A DNA stretch of 64,000 nt from Rhodococcus opacus (GCF_012396235.1 NZ_JAAXPA010000011.1:124001-188000), one strand, 5' to 3'; positions 37,066 through 45,928 are shown, counted from the first letter of the stretch. Notes: generated by a model from the sequence alone, not told the origin. A program made the numbers and translations.

Positions 37066-38430
37066 TCAGTCCCGGTGCCGTGACGCCTCGAGTGACCGCA
37101 GCGTCTGTTCCATTCCGCGGGCGACCACGTCGACCTCGGGGCATACGGCACCGTCACCGACAACCGTGATCGTGAACTGCCCCGCATAGGAGAACGCGCC
37201 GGCACCCACCGCGATGTTTCCCATCAGGGCCACTACCGGGACGATCTCGCGCACGGCGGCCCCGAAGAGGTAGAGGGGGACGGGCGGGCCGGGCACGTCG
37301 GCGACGTACGTGTTCATCATTCGTTGCCGAGACAGCAGAGTCAGGGCAATCCACCGGACGGTCCGGCCGCCGACCACGGCCCCCCGGCGCGGACGGACAC
37401 CCCGCTTACGGGTGGCGGTGTCGGCGGCTATCGACACCAGTCGGCGGACGGGATCATCGATCGAGAGCGGGAGCGGCACGATCATCTGCCCAAGCAGATT
37501 CCCGCGCGCCGGCCCCGGCAGCTCCCGATGCAGCGACACGGGCACGACCGCACGCAACGCGAGGTTGTCGACAGGTTCCCCTCGACTGCGTAACAGTTCA
37601 CGCAGGCCACCGGCGAAGACGGCAAGCAGCACATCGTTGACCTTCACACCGTACCGATCGGAGATCCTCCGCATCGTTGCGAGTTCGGTTCGTACGACAG
37701 CGAACTCACGAGCAGTACCGATCGGCCGATTCAGGCTGCATCGCGGCGCCCGTCCCCCGGAGACCATCTTCCGCACCGATGCCCACGCACGCCGGGTACG
37801 ACACACGATCGTCGCCGGCCGTGTACACGCCGCCAGCACACGAGCCGCCGCGGCCCGGCGACGCCGGAGGTTGTCGACGATCAGCTCGTTCGCCGCCGGC
37901 ACCGGGGCCGGCATCCACGGCTCGACCCGAGGAGCCGGACCGTCGGGCGCAGAGTCGAACAGTGCACCGAGCATCGCCACCCCGGCCGGGCCGTCGGCGA
38001 TCACGTGGTGGACCCGGAGATAGACCGCGGTCCGGCCGCCCGCCAGGCCGGGTACGAACCACATCTTCCACAGCGGCCGGGAGCGGTCGAGCGGACGCCG
38101 ACGCAACTCCTCGACCACCTCGAGTAGCCGCGCCTCGTCAGCGTGATGCACCGGCGGGACGGCACACACGTGGTCTCGAACATCGAAGGCTGCCGCATCC
38201 ACCCACAGTGGCCGTCCCAGACCCCACCGAGGCACGTAGACCACCTGCCGCAGACGCGGCGCCAGAGGCAACCGCGCCTCGATCGATGTCCGGACGTCCC
38301 CGAGCAGAATCCGCCCGTCCGTGTCGACGAGGTCACAGGCGTCGAGCAGGGCCACGAGACCAATGTCCTGCGACCATCCGGCCTCGTCCGGCCACAGAGT
38401 CATCACGTCCTGTGCGGTCAACCGCTCCAT
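37066..38430 (-). CDS. tgs1: Wax ester synthase/diacylglycerol acyltransferase (Tgs1-like)
   Basis: 454 residues. Acyltransferase active site HHVIADG with HHxxxDG intact (near residue 132). The C-terminal DUF1298 half has NDVLLAVFAGGLRELL, the segment PVSLHRELPGPARGNLLGQM, and NTYVADVPGPPVPLYLFG. Makes triacylglycerol or wax esters from acyl-CoA. In M. tuberculosis Tgs1 (Rv3130c) is DosR-controlled and lies beside an Acg-family nitroreductase gene, exactly as here. Start ATG at 38430, or GTG at 38439. Confidence 0.9.
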   Translation of the reverse strand: MERLTAQDVMTLWPDEAGWSQDIGLVALLDACDLVDTDGRILLGDVRTSIEARLPLAPRLRQVVYVPRWGLGRPLWVDAAAFDVRDHVCAVPPVHHADEARLLEVVEELRRRPLDRSRPLWKMWFVPGLAGGRTAVYLRVHHVIADGPAGVAMLGALFDSAPDGPAPRVEPWMPAPVPAANELIVDNLRRRRAAAARVLAACTRPATIVCRTRRAWASVRKMVSGGRAPRCSLNRPIGTAREFAVVRTELATMRRISDRYGVKVNDVLLAVFAGGLRELLRSRGEPVDNLALRAVVPVSLHRELPGPARGNLLGQMIVPLPLSIDDPVRRLVSIAADTATRKRGVRPRRGAVVGGRTVRWIALTLLSRQRMMNTYVADVPGPPVPLYLFGAAVREIVPVVALMGNIAVGAGAFSYAGQFTITVVGDGAVCPEVDVVARGMEQTLRSLEASRHRD

Positions 38431-38540
38431 GAGCCTCACCCCATCAGTGCAGGAACGTCGATCCCGGACCGACCACGACTACCACGGCCTCGCGAGGTGT
38501 CGTCCTTCCACCAGTGTCGATCCGGGAGTGCGCGGGAAAA

Positions 38541-38556
38541 TAGGGTCACAGGTCAA
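38541..38556 (-). promoter_or_regulatory. Predicted DosR box towards the acyltransferase gene
   Basis: TAGGGTC-ACAG-GTCAA, 110 bp from the leftward start; reverse-complement form of the consensus. Confidence 0.58.
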
Positions 38557-38575
38557 CGCCCACAGTCGTCACTCG

Positions 38576-38592
38576 ATGACCATCGGCCCTAA
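38576..38592 (+). promoter_or_regulatory. Predicted DosR box towards the nitroreductase gene
   Basis: ATGAC-CATC-GGCCC-TAA, 84 bp before the start at 38677. With 38541-38556 this gives one box per divergent gene. Confidence 0.62.
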
Positions 38593-38676
38593 TCGTGAAC
38601 TCCCAACCGGCGAACACTGAAGACGGAATGCCCCGGGCCGTCAGAGCAACTCGGGCAGGCGGTCGAGGAGACGACA

Positions 38677-39672
38677 ATGCAGCCTACTGTCCCCGATGAC
38701 GATCTCATTCGGATCGCCGTCGGCCTTGCCTGCCGAGCGCCGTCGGTACACAACACCCAACCGTGGCGGTGGCGCTATGACGGTGGTGTGCTCGATTTGT
38801 CTGCCGATTCCCACCGCCGACTCGCCTCGGCGGACCCGTCGGAGCGGCAACTGGTGGTCAGCTGTGGAGCGGCCCTGCATCATCTGGGCACCGCATTGAC
38901 CGCGCTGGGCTGGTTGGCCGACATACGCCGCGTACCCGACCAGGCGAGCCCGTCCCATGTCGCCCAGATCCGGTTCCACCATTACGCCCGAAGCCCGCAG
39001 TCGCACGATCTCGATCTGCTTTCCGCGATTCGCCGCCGCTATTCGGATCGGGGCCCGTTCGATCCGGTCGATCCGAATACACTGTCACCGGCCTCGCTGA
39101 AGGACATGGTTCGCGGGCATGGCGTTCACCTGACGGTATTGCCGCACAGCGCCCGACCAGTGCTTGCGGCCGCCACCGAACTCACCGCCGCCTCCCGGCG
39201 GCTCGACCCCACCTACCAAACCGAACTCTACTGGTGGGCAGGACATTCCCTCCCCGAGGACGGAATCCCGACGGAGGCACTGGCCACCGCGGACAATCAG
39301 GCCCGCGTCGACATCGGGCGCCGATTCCCCATCGGCTCCGACAGCGGTTCCATCCTCCATCCCGACCAAGCGACGGTGCTCGTCCTCAGCACCGACGGCG
39401 ACGACCGTGGAGCGTGGGTGCGCACCGGCGAAGCCCTATCGGCCGTACTGCTCGAAGCCACGGCCACCGGACACGCAACATGCCCGCTGACCCACATGAC
39501 CGAGTTGCCGCAGAGTCGAAGAATGATTGGCAGCCTGCTGCCGGACTCGGGTGTACCGCAAGTCCTGATTCGCATCGGTTCGACCGGCACTCAGGTTCCT
39601 CCACGACAGACACCCCGCCGCCCGATCGAGTCGGTTCTCACCATCGTCCCGCGACCCGGTCAACGTTGCTGA
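38677..39672 (+). CDS. acg: Acg-like nitroreductase-fold protein
   Basis: 331 residues. ACRAPSVHNTQPWRWRYDGG is the family hallmark; SERQLVVSCGAALHHLGTAL, RRYSDRGPFDP and SGSILHPDQATVLVLST follow. Matches the double-length nitroreductase family of Rv3131, Rv2032 (Acg) and Rv3127, all DosR-regulon members; in Acg the fold binds FMN but is thought to sequester rather than use it. Start supported by GAGGAGACGACA. Confidence 0.9.
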   Translation: MQPTVPDDDLIRIAVGLACRAPSVHNTQPWRWRYDGGVLDLSADSHRRLASADPSERQLVVSCGAALHHLGTALTALGWLADIRRVPDQASPSHVAQIRFHHYARSPQSHDLDLLSAIRRRYSDRGPFDPVDPNTLSPASLKDMVRGHGVHLTVLPHSARPVLAAATELTAASRRLDPTYQTELYWWAGHSLPEDGIPTEALATADNQARVDIGRRFPIGSDSGSILHPDQATVLVLSTDGDDRGAWVRTGEALSAVLLEATATGHATCPLTHMTELPQSRRMIGSLLPDSGVPQVLIRIGSTGTQVPPRQTPRRPIESVLTIVPRPGQRC

Positions 39673-39829
39673 CCGGCTTGGCGCAGAGATCGCAGGGGGG
39701 ACCGTTCGGGGACGCAGTTCGGGCCAGGAGGGCGACTCCCACACCGCGCCCGGGTCGCGCAGCCGGGCCGTACCCCCGAACCCGGGCAGTGCCGGGGCGT
39801 GGACCCGCATCCAGAGGCGGGCCGAATCA

Positions 39830-39844
39830 GTGACTTATTGCCCT
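39830..39844 (+). promoter_or_regulatory. Possible DosR box before a broken small ORF
   Basis: GTGAC-TTAT-TGCCC-T. It has the same TGCCC half as the site at 5940-5955 and is 69 bp before the GTG at 39914, the usual spacing. Confidence 0.42.
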
Positions 39845-39913
39845 GTGCAGCGGGGACCCCTGCACGTAATCCTTGCAGAGGGTGGTGGAGCACCGTATCC
39901 CCGATAACCGTCG

Positions 39914-40140
39914 GTGGCCGGCGGCCCCACCCGTCCACGCGCCGATCTGAAAGATGCCGTCCTGGGCGATGAGCAGTATCCGATTACCGAACTTCCGGCG
40001 CCGCCCGAGGGCCGACGCGACCATCGGACGACCATCGGACGACCATCGGACGACCATCGGGCACCGGATCAACGTGTGTGGCGGCCAGCGCCGCCGTCCT
40101 CGTGTTGGGCTGTGTCGCGCTCGCCGCGGTGCTGATCTGA
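39914..40140 (+). pseudogene. Possible small membrane-protein gene frameshifted by an 11-bp repeat
   Basis: From GTG 39914 the frame reads through a plausible segment (ADLKDAVLGDEQYPITELPA), enters the repeats and ends as an Arg/Ser-rich tail. If one 11-bp copy were absent, the same frame would instead run into VAASAAVLVLGCVALAAVLI and stop at 40140, a typical membrane helix. No strong ribosome site. Speculative but directly checkable in relatives. Confidence 0.3.
40018..40060 (+). repeat. Four tandem 11-bp repeats (CGACCATCGGA)
   Basis: Copies at 40018-40028, 40029-40039, 40040-40050 and 40051-40060 (last one short by a base). The unit is not a multiple of three, so copy number changes shift any frame that crosses it. 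Each copy includes GACCATCGG, also found in the box at 38576-38592. Confidence 0.9.
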
Positions 40141-40191
40141 CCCACCCGCGGTGGTGCCTCGCGCACCGCCCCGACCCGGAGGCCTGAACAT

Positions 40192-40740
40192 ATGAGCAAC
40201 CATCCGATACACCGGCTCGATCAACTCCTGCCACCCCTGCGATCGATCAGTAGCGCGGAGATCAAGACCCGCATCGACGCGATGCTCGCCGCCTCCGGCA
40301 CCCCACGACGGTCGGAGCCGAAAGACGACAGACGACGCCGGAATCCGGCGACCGCGGAGGACTACCTCGAGCAACTTCCCGCCCTCGTATTGCTGCGACG
40401 GCTACCGGTGCCCGCTCTCGCGGTGGACAGGCATGGTGTGATCTCGCATGCGAATTGGGCGCTGGAGCGGATGCTGGGTTACGGCGAGGGCGGGCTCGGT
40501 GATGGTTCGGTCGCGGATTTCGTCGATCCGCAGTCGTCGCCGAACGATGCCGAGGCGGTGGCCATCCTGCACGACTTCGCCGGGAAGGTGATCGAACTCG
40601 CGCATCAGGACGGGTTCGTCGTTCGTGCACTGGTGAGCAGGTCGGTACTGCTCAGGCACGACGATCCGATCACGCTCGTGTGCTTCGAGGACGTCACCGA
40701 ACGATTGTGGGACGGCGGTCGGGCTCGCGCATTCGATTGA
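40192..40740 (+). CDS. PAS-domain protein
   Basis: 182 residues. A charged N-terminus (about 1-65) is followed by a PAS-like core (VPALAVDRHGVISHANWALE, RMLGYGEGGLGDGSVADFVD, ITLVCFEDVTERLWDGG). There is no kinase, cyclase or DNA-binding output domain, so it is a stand-alone sensor or adaptor. Start supported by GGAGGCCTGAACAT. Ligand and partner unknown. Confidence 0.78.
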   Translation: MSNHPIHRLDQLLPPLRSISSAEIKTRIDAMLAASGTPRRSEPKDDRRRRNPATAEDYLEQLPALVLLRRLPVPALAVDRHGVISHANWALERMLGYGEGGLGDGSVADFVDPQSSPNDAEAVAILHDFAGKVIELAHQDGFVVRALVSRSVLLRHDDPITLVCFEDVTERLWDGGRARAFD

Positions 40741-41040
40741 ACGCCGGTGCACCTGGGACACCTCGCGCGAGCTCGACGGCTGCTGGTACGCCACACCGCC
40801 GCCACTACGAGTAACTCACCCGCGGCCTGGAGGTGACGGGAGACCCTACCGGCCCGCCTGCCCTCCGATGTTCACTCGAATCGTGAGAGCCGTGCGATAC
40901 AGGCAAGGGCACCGGACCCGGATGCTGGGAGCGAGTGCATCAGAGTCTGGATTTCGTCGCTGCCTCGGACAGGGCAGCGTCGCGTCGTTCGACACCCGCG
41001 CGCTTCGGCCGGAAGCCAGATCAAATACGAGGAGCCTCGC
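40741..41040. other. Intergenic region before the metallo-hydrolase gene
   Basis: 300 bp with no credible gene. Contains the box at 40833-40849; the remaining ~190 bp to the start codon would be an unusually long leader for this window. Confidence 0.6.
40833..40849 (+). promoter_or_regulatory. Predicted DosR box
   Basis: GTGAC-GGGA-GACCC-TAC, differing from the site at 671-687 only in the spacer. The next gene starts 191 bp later. Confidence 0.58.
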
Positions 41041-42612
41041 ATGGCGAATCACGTGAACCTCACTTTTCACGGTGCTGCGAAGACAGTGACCGGCTCATGC
41101 ATGGAGATCGAGTCGGAGGGCACGCGCATCCTGGTGGACTGCGGCCTGTTTCAGGGATCGCGCACCCTCGAGACCTTGAACTACGGTGCCTTCACCTTCG
41201 CGCCGGACACGATTGATGCAGTCGTTCTCACCCACGCGCATATCGATCATTGCGGCCTGTTACCCAAGTTGGTGGCGCAAGGCTTCGAAGGGCCGATCTT
41301 CTGCACCGACCAAACCTCCGACCTGCTGCAATACATGCTCGCCGACGCCGGGCGTATCCAGGAGTTCGAGGCGCAACACCGAAACCGACGACGCGATCGT
41401 GCCGGAGAGGCGACAATTACCCCGCTCTACACCGAACACGATGGGCTCACGGCGTGGCGGCAGACCCGTCCTGTGCCGTTGGAGGAATGGTTCGAGCCCG
41501 CTACAGGCTTTCGAGCGCGGCTGTGGAATGCCGGTCATATTCTGGGCGCAACATCGGCGGAGGTCGACGCCGGGGGCGTGCGCATGCTCTGTTCCGGTGA
41601 TCTCGGTCCTCAGTACAAGGCGTTTCACGCCGATCCGGAGGGTCCATCGGGGTTGGACTTCGTCATCTGCGAATCGACGTACGGCAGCCGAACCCGTGTG
41701 CGACTGAGCATCGACCAGCGGCGTGACCTGCTGGAAGAGGAGATCAACAAGGCCATTTCGCGTGGTGGAAATCTCGTGATCCCTGCCTTCGCGCTGGAAC
41801 GAACGCAGGAACTGCTGCTCGACATTGCGTATCTCGCCGACGCGAACCGCATCCCCAACGTTCCGGTCTTCGTCGACTCTCCGCTGGCCAACCGCGCGAC
41901 CAGCGTATTCGCCAGGCATGCAGGCGAGCTCGAGGATCTCGGGGGCAAGGACATCTTCCACCATCCCTCGATCCACTATGTCGATGATGCTTCCGCCTCG
42001 ATGCGGATCAACAGCATGTCGGGGGTCATCATCATCGCGGCTTCGGGGATGTGCGAGGCGGGACGCATCCGCCATCACCTCGCACACAATCTGCATCGCC
42101 GGGATTCGACGATCTTGTTCGTCGGATTCCAAGCCCAAGGCTCGCTGGGACGCGTCATCCTCGAAGGCGCACGGCAAGTGAAAATTTCGGGCACCGACGT
42201 CAATGTGCGAGCGCATATTCGGCGCCTCGACAGCTATTCCGCCCACGCAGATCAGGCCGAACTGCTGGACTGGATCAAGGAGCGGAAGCCTATCTCGGGC
42301 AGCCTGTTCCTGACCCACGGCGAACCGGGGGCAATCTCGGCGCTGACCGAACTGGCGTCTGAAGACGACCCTTCCCTTTCGATCGTCACCCCGAACATCG
42401 GGGAAAGCTACCAACTGCAGTGCGGCACCCCCGCGAAGCTGATCGGCACCGCCCGCACAGATGCTGCGCAACTGATCGGGCGCGACTGGCAGAACGACTA
42501 CGCCGACTTCGCGGTGAGCCTCAAGCGTCAACTTGCCCAGATCCCGGATCCGGTGAACCGCCAGAAGGCCGTCGCGGATATGCGCAAAGTTCTGGAACGG
42601 TACGGAATGTGA
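41041..42612 (+). CDS. MBL-fold / beta-CASP RNA-processing-type metallo-hydrolase
   Basis: 523 residues. Zinc-binding motif HAHIDH (H65, H67, D69, H70), NAGHILGA, CSGDLG, then the beta-CASP block (PAFALERTQELLLDIAYLA, IIIAASGMCEAGRI) and a terminal RMMBL-type segment with SAHADQAELLDW. This is the family of bacterial proteins related to CPSF73/RNase J-like nucleases. A role in RNA turnover is likely from family knowledge. Codon use looks slightly less GC-rich than its neighbours, hinting at acquisition from outside. Confidence 0.9.
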   Translation: MANHVNLTFHGAAKTVTGSCMEIESEGTRILVDCGLFQGSRTLETLNYGAFTFAPDTIDAVVLTHAHIDHCGLLPKLVAQGFEGPIFCTDQTSDLLQYMLADAGRIQEFEAQHRNRRRDRAGEATITPLYTEHDGLTAWRQTRPVPLEEWFEPATGFRARLWNAGHILGATSAEVDAGGVRMLCSGDLGPQYKAFHADPEGPSGLDFVICESTYGSRTRVRLSIDQRRDLLEEEINKAISRGGNLVIPAFALERTQELLLDIAYLADANRIPNVPVFVDSPLANRATSVFARHAGELEDLGGKDIFHHPSIHYVDDASASMRINSMSGVIIIAASGMCEAGRIRHHLAHNLHRRDSTILFVGFQAQGSLGRVILEGARQVKISGTDVNVRAHIRRLDSYSAHADQAELLDWIKERKPISGSLFLTHGEPGAISALTELASEDDPSLSIVTPNIGESYQLQCGTPAKLIGTARTDAAQLIGRDWQNDYADFAVSLKRQLAQIPDPVNRQKAVADMRKVLERYGM

Positions 42613-42628
42613 TGACCTTCTCCTCTAC
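42612..42628 (+). promoter_or_regulatory. Predicted DosR box upstream of USP gene
   Basis: ATGAC-CTTC-TCCTC-TAC, overlapping the stop codon of the metallo-hydrolase gene and 66 bp before the USP start. Resembles the site of the paralogous USP gene (9027-9045). Confidence 0.5.
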
Positions 42629-42694
42629 GGCGCCATCACGGCAGCGGCGACGATGGTGGGGACTCGATGATCCGCGTAATCCCGAGGAGACATC

Positions 42695-43594
42695 ATGACC
42701 ACCCGCCGCCCGATCGTCGCCGGAGTAGACGGATCGGAGTCGTCCCTCCAGGCCGTGTCATGGGCGGCGCACGAAGCCGCATTGCGGAATGCTCCGCTGA
42801 CCTTGGTGACCACCATGTTCGTCCCCGGCGCCTACGGTATGCCGGTCGGGGTGCCTGCCAGCTTTTTCGAGGAGGAGGAACTCGAGTGCAAGGCGCGGCT
42901 CGTCCGGGCCGAGGAGGTGGCCGCCCGGGCCGTACCGGGGCACACCCTCGAGATCGACACGGCGTTCTGCATGGGCGCTCCCTCCGGTGAGCTGGTCGAG
43001 CGGTCGAAGTCTGCACTGATGGTGGTTGTCGGCGCGAACCGACACGGAATCATCGACCGTACCGTGCTGGGATCGGTCAGTGCGGCGGTCGTGACTCATG
43101 CGCACGCGCCCGTCGCTGTCGTGCGAGACCTGCCGCACACCGAGATCAACGACGTCGCAGGGCCCGTCGTGGTCGGTGTCGACGGCTCGGCGAACAGCGA
43201 GCCGGCGATCTCGGCGGCGTTCGAAGAGGCCGCATTGCGTCAGGTCGAACTTGTTGCGGTACACGCCTGGTCGGATGTCGAGCTGCACGCCCCGTTCCCC
43301 AGTGACGTCGACTGGACGCAGGTCGAAAGCCGCGAGGGGGCGATACTGTCGGAGAGCCTGGCCGGTCGCGCCGAGGACTTCCCCGACGTGCAGGTCCGGC
43401 CGGTCGTGGTCATGGACCAACCTGTTCGGAATCTGCGCGAGCAGGCCGAGCGGGCGCAACTCCTGGTGGTCGGGAGCCGTGGGCGAGGTGGATTCGCGAG
43501 CATGCTGCTGGGCTCGACCAGCAGAGCCCTGCTACACACGGTGACGTGTCCCCTACTCATCGTCCGTTCAGTGCTCCCGAGTTCCGCGACGTAG
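42695..43594 (+). CDS. Universal stress protein, two tandem USP domains
   Basis: 299 residues, closely similar along its length to the USP at 9119-10000 (MTTRRPIVAGVDGSESSLQA, FVPGAYGMPVGVPASFFEEE, SESLAGRAEDFPDVQVRPVV). The ATP loop GSRGRGGFASMLLGSTS is intact. Start supported by GAGGAGACATC. Gene and promoter appear duplicated together. Confidence 0.93.
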   Translation: MTTRRPIVAGVDGSESSLQAVSWAAHEAALRNAPLTLVTTMFVPGAYGMPVGVPASFFEEEELECKARLVRAEEVAARAVPGHTLEIDTAFCMGAPSGELVERSKSALMVVVGANRHGIIDRTVLGSVSAAVVTHAHAPVAVVRDLPHTEINDVAGPVVVGVDGSANSEPAISAAFEEAALRQVELVAVHAWSDVELHAPFPSDVDWTQVESREGAILSESLAGRAEDFPDVQVRPVVVMDQPVRNLREQAERAQLLVVGSRGRGGFASMLLGSTSRALLHTVTCPLLIVRSVLPSSAT

Positions 43595-43723
43595 GCCTGT
43601 CGGTGTCGGCGCGGGCCCGACGGCAGTGGTCGGACGACCTGGCAGGCGAAGCACGGGACCAGCGCGCCACGACCCGGGGCGAAACTGGAGGGATCACAAG
43701 GATTCTGGAGGAAGGTGGTGCCG

Positions 43724-44143
43724 ATGACCGGACAGGCAGAGACGCACCGATACAGCTTGCTTCACTCCGCGATGGACGAATTGCTGGAGGGAACACGCGC
43801 CGTGACCCGCCTCATGGGAACAATGGGAGGCGAGGCGGTCAGCGCAATACCTGAGCCCGTTGCGGTGCCGGTGACCCGGATGCTGGAGTCGCTTCAGCAG
43901 TTGGTCGAGCTGGCCCCACCGTTGGTCGCGGAGTTCGACGTCCTGGTCGAGGAACTACACGCCCAGCGGTTGACAGTGCAGGCATTGCAGGCAGAACTGT
44001 CGGCTTTCGACCATCAGATGGAACTAATCGAGCAGGCACTGGCGCCCCTGCAGGGCTGGACCCATCAGTGGTCCCGTCTGCGTCAATCGCTGATCCGGAC
44101 ACCACACGCGGCTGCACCGCAACCCGGCTTGCCGGAGAGCTGA
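43724..44143 (+). CDS. Hypothetical helical/coiled-coil protein
   Basis: 139 residues from the ATG at 43724 (GGAGGAAGG upstream; two in-frame GTGs just before are too close to it). Residues about 50-105 form heptad-like helices (RMLESLQQLVELAPPLVAEF, LEELHAQ-type repeats). Not recognised. A weak DosR-like site (GGGAC-CAGC-GCGCC, 43655-43668) lies 55 bp upstream. Confidence 0.6.
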   Translation: MTGQAETHRYSLLHSAMDELLEGTRAVTRLMGTMGGEAVSAIPEPVAVPVTRMLESLQQLVELAPPLVAEFDVLVEELHAQRLTVQALQAELSAFDHQMELIEQALAPLQGWTHQWSRLRQSLIRTPHAAAPQPGLPES

Positions 44144-44261
44144 GCACGGCCGATGTTCGGAGCCTGCGGCCGGACGAGCAATTACGTTCAGAGACTGCCC
44201 TTTTCGGATGCCGCGGGCTGCGGTTCCTTTGTGCGGAATGCCGGGAAGGTCGGGGTGCAAG

Positions 44262-44440
44262 CCTTCCATGTGTTGTTCGGTGAGTTCGGCTTTGATCGTC
44301 ATGTGTCCGTCGCGGACGCCGATGTCGACGTCTGTGGCGGGGTCGACTCCGGGGAGTTCGGCGCGCAGGGTGTAGCGGCCCTTGTCGAGGTGTTCCTCGA
44401 CGCGGATCATGTGGCCTTCGAGGGAGGTCCAGGGGGGCAT
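44262..44440 (-). pseudogene. Fragment of an hspX-like gene
   Basis: On the minus strand, 179 bp match hspX (35114-35292) with only about six base differences. It reads MPPWTSLEGHMIRVEEHLDK through EQHMEG. The fragment lacks the N-terminal ~30 codons and everything after the first half of the alpha-crystallin domain. At both ends the sequence abruptly becomes unrelated. It overlaps the 3' end of the PRT-hydrolase gene in another frame. A recent partial duplication. Confidence 0.92.
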
Positions 44441-45801
44441 TCGGGTTCTATCGTTGCGTACTGCGGCGCAGGGGGTGACAGCGTGGACGGGAGGTGTGTG
44501 GTGAACCATTCGCGGGCCAGTACTGCAGCCCGTTCGAGGGTGCCGGGTTCTTCGAACAGGTGGGTGGCACCGGGCACGATCTCGATCCGGCACATGCCCG
44601 GGATCACGGCCTGCGCGCGGCGATTGAGGTCGAGGACGGTTTCATCGCGGGAGCCGACGATCAACAGCGTGGGGGTTCGGACCTCGGTCAGACGCTCACC
44701 GGCGAGGTCGGCTCGGCCACCGCGGGAGACGATCGCCTTGATATCGACGTGGGAGTCGGTGCCCGCGCGCAGTGCTGCTGCGGCGCCCGTGCTGGCCCCG
44801 AAGTATCCGATCGGCAGACCGACGGTGTCCGATCGTGTCCCGAGCCACCGGGTGGCCGCGACGAGCCGCTCGGCGAGGAGGTCGATGTCGAATACCAGCG
44901 TGCGGTCGCCTTCTTCTGCGGCGGTGAGTAGGTCGAACAGGAGGGTGGCAAGTCCGGCCCGGTTCAGGAACTGGGCGACGTAGCGGTTGCGAGGGCTGTG
45001 GCGGCTGCTGCCGCTGCCGTGGGCGAACACGACTATCCCGATGGCGTTTTCCGGAACGACGAGGTGCCCGGCAAGCCGGACCCGGCCCACGTCGACCTCG
45101 ATGTCGTCGTCGCGAATCGGCGGATCGTCACCGGTGTCCGGTGCCGTGGCGGCGGGTTCTCCGAAGCCGCTGCGTGCACGCTGCAATAATTCGGTCACGT
45201 CTTCGTCGGTGGTCTGGGAAAACTCGTAGTACCCCTGTCCGACAGCGGAGAATCCTTTCGGGGTCTGCATGCACACGACCTCGTCGGCGTCCTCGGCGAG
45301 GTCGTCGATCCGGCGCGGCGACCCTATCGGGACTGCGATGACGACCCGCGCGGCGCCCTGTGCGCGCGCGACCTGGCACGCGGCCCGCGCGGTCGCACCG
45401 GTCGCCACGCCGTCGTCGACGATCAACGCAATCCGTCCCCCCAGCGGGATCCGGCCGAACTCCTCCCGCACTCGTTCAGCGCGGTGACGAAGTTCCGCCA
45501 ACTGGGTGCGTTCGACGGCGGCGATATCGGTGACGGTCAGACCGACCCGACTGACGACATCGGTGTTGATCACCCGTACGCCGCCCTCGCCGATCGCGCC
45601 GAAGGCCAGTTCGGGCTGGTACGGGACACCGAGCTTGCGGACCACGATCACGTCGAGAGGGGCGTGCAATGCCTTCGCGACCTCGAATGCGACCGGCACA
45701 CCCCCTCGGGGTAACCCCAGCACCACGACGTCTCGTCCTCGAAACTCGCGCAGGCGTCTGGCCAGGCGTCGTCCCGCATCGGCGCGATCGGCGAATTCCA
45801 T
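44407..45801 (-). CDS. Phosphoribosyltransferase / alpha-beta hydrolase fusion (Rv0571c-like)
   Basis: 464 residues. Residues about 1-215 are a type I PRT-like domain (GLPRGGVPVAFEVAKALHAP, PRPP-loop-like ALIVDDGVATGATARAA). About 235-445 is a dienelactone-hydrolase-like alpha/beta domain (VVFAHGSGSSRHSPRN, GYFGASTGAAAAL with nucleophile Ser, and a terminal GATHLFEEPG His). The ATG at 45801 follows AGGAGGTTCTG. Its last ~12 codons lie inside the hsp20 fragment, so the original C-terminus has been replaced. Rv0571c is a DosR-regulon gene. Confidence 0.87.
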   Translation of the reverse strand: MEFADRADAGRRLARRLREFRGRDVVVLGLPRGGVPVAFEVAKALHAPLDVIVVRKLGVPYQPELAFGAIGEGGVRVINTDVVSRVGLTVTDIAAVERTQLAELRHRAERVREEFGRIPLGGRIALIVDDGVATGATARAACQVARAQGAARVVIAVPIGSPRRIDDLAEDADEVVCMQTPKGFSAVGQGYYEFSQTTDEDVTELLQRARSGFGEPAATAPDTGDDPPIRDDDIEVDVGRVRLAGHLVVPENAIGIVVFAHGSGSSRHSPRNRYVAQFLNRAGLATLLFDLLTAAEEGDRTLVFDIDLLAERLVAATRWLGTRSDTVGLPIGYFGASTGAAAALRAGTDSHVDIKAIVSRGGRADLAGERLTEVRTPTLLIVGSRDETVLDLNRRAQAVIPGMCRIEIVPGATHLFEEPGTLERAAVLAREWFTTHLPSTLSPPAPQYATIEPECPPGPPSKAT

Positions 45802-45870
45802 CAGAACCTCCTCGAGCCGGAACATTCTCAGCCCTGTTCCGAACCTACTTCCGTCCGACCCAGGCATTCC

Positions 45871-45885
45871 AGGGCCATTGGTCGC
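45871..45885 (-). promoter_or_regulatory. Predicted DosR box upstream of PRT-hydrolase
   Basis: AGGGCC-ATTG-GTCGC, 69 bp from the leftward start. Shares the ATTG-GTC arrangement with the site at 55868-55882. Confidence 0.55.
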
Positions 45886-45928
45886 CAATCGCGGTCCTCA
45901 GCCGGCGCCGACCGGAGATGCCGCAACG

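Larger units (their letters stand above)
39673..40191. other. 519-bp region without an intact gene; DosR-like box, broken small ORF, 11-bp repeats
   Basis: No complete credible gene. In order: a DosR-like site (39830-39844), a GTG-started frame from 39914, four 11-bp tandem repeats (40018-40060), then an out-of-frame hydrophobic stretch ending at a TGA (40138-40140). GC-rich partial inverted repeats occur near 39776-39800. Confidence 0.55.

Noticed and set aside
40018..40060. 11-bp repeats as a CRISPR array
   Set aside because: Units are contiguous without spacers and no cas genes are present.
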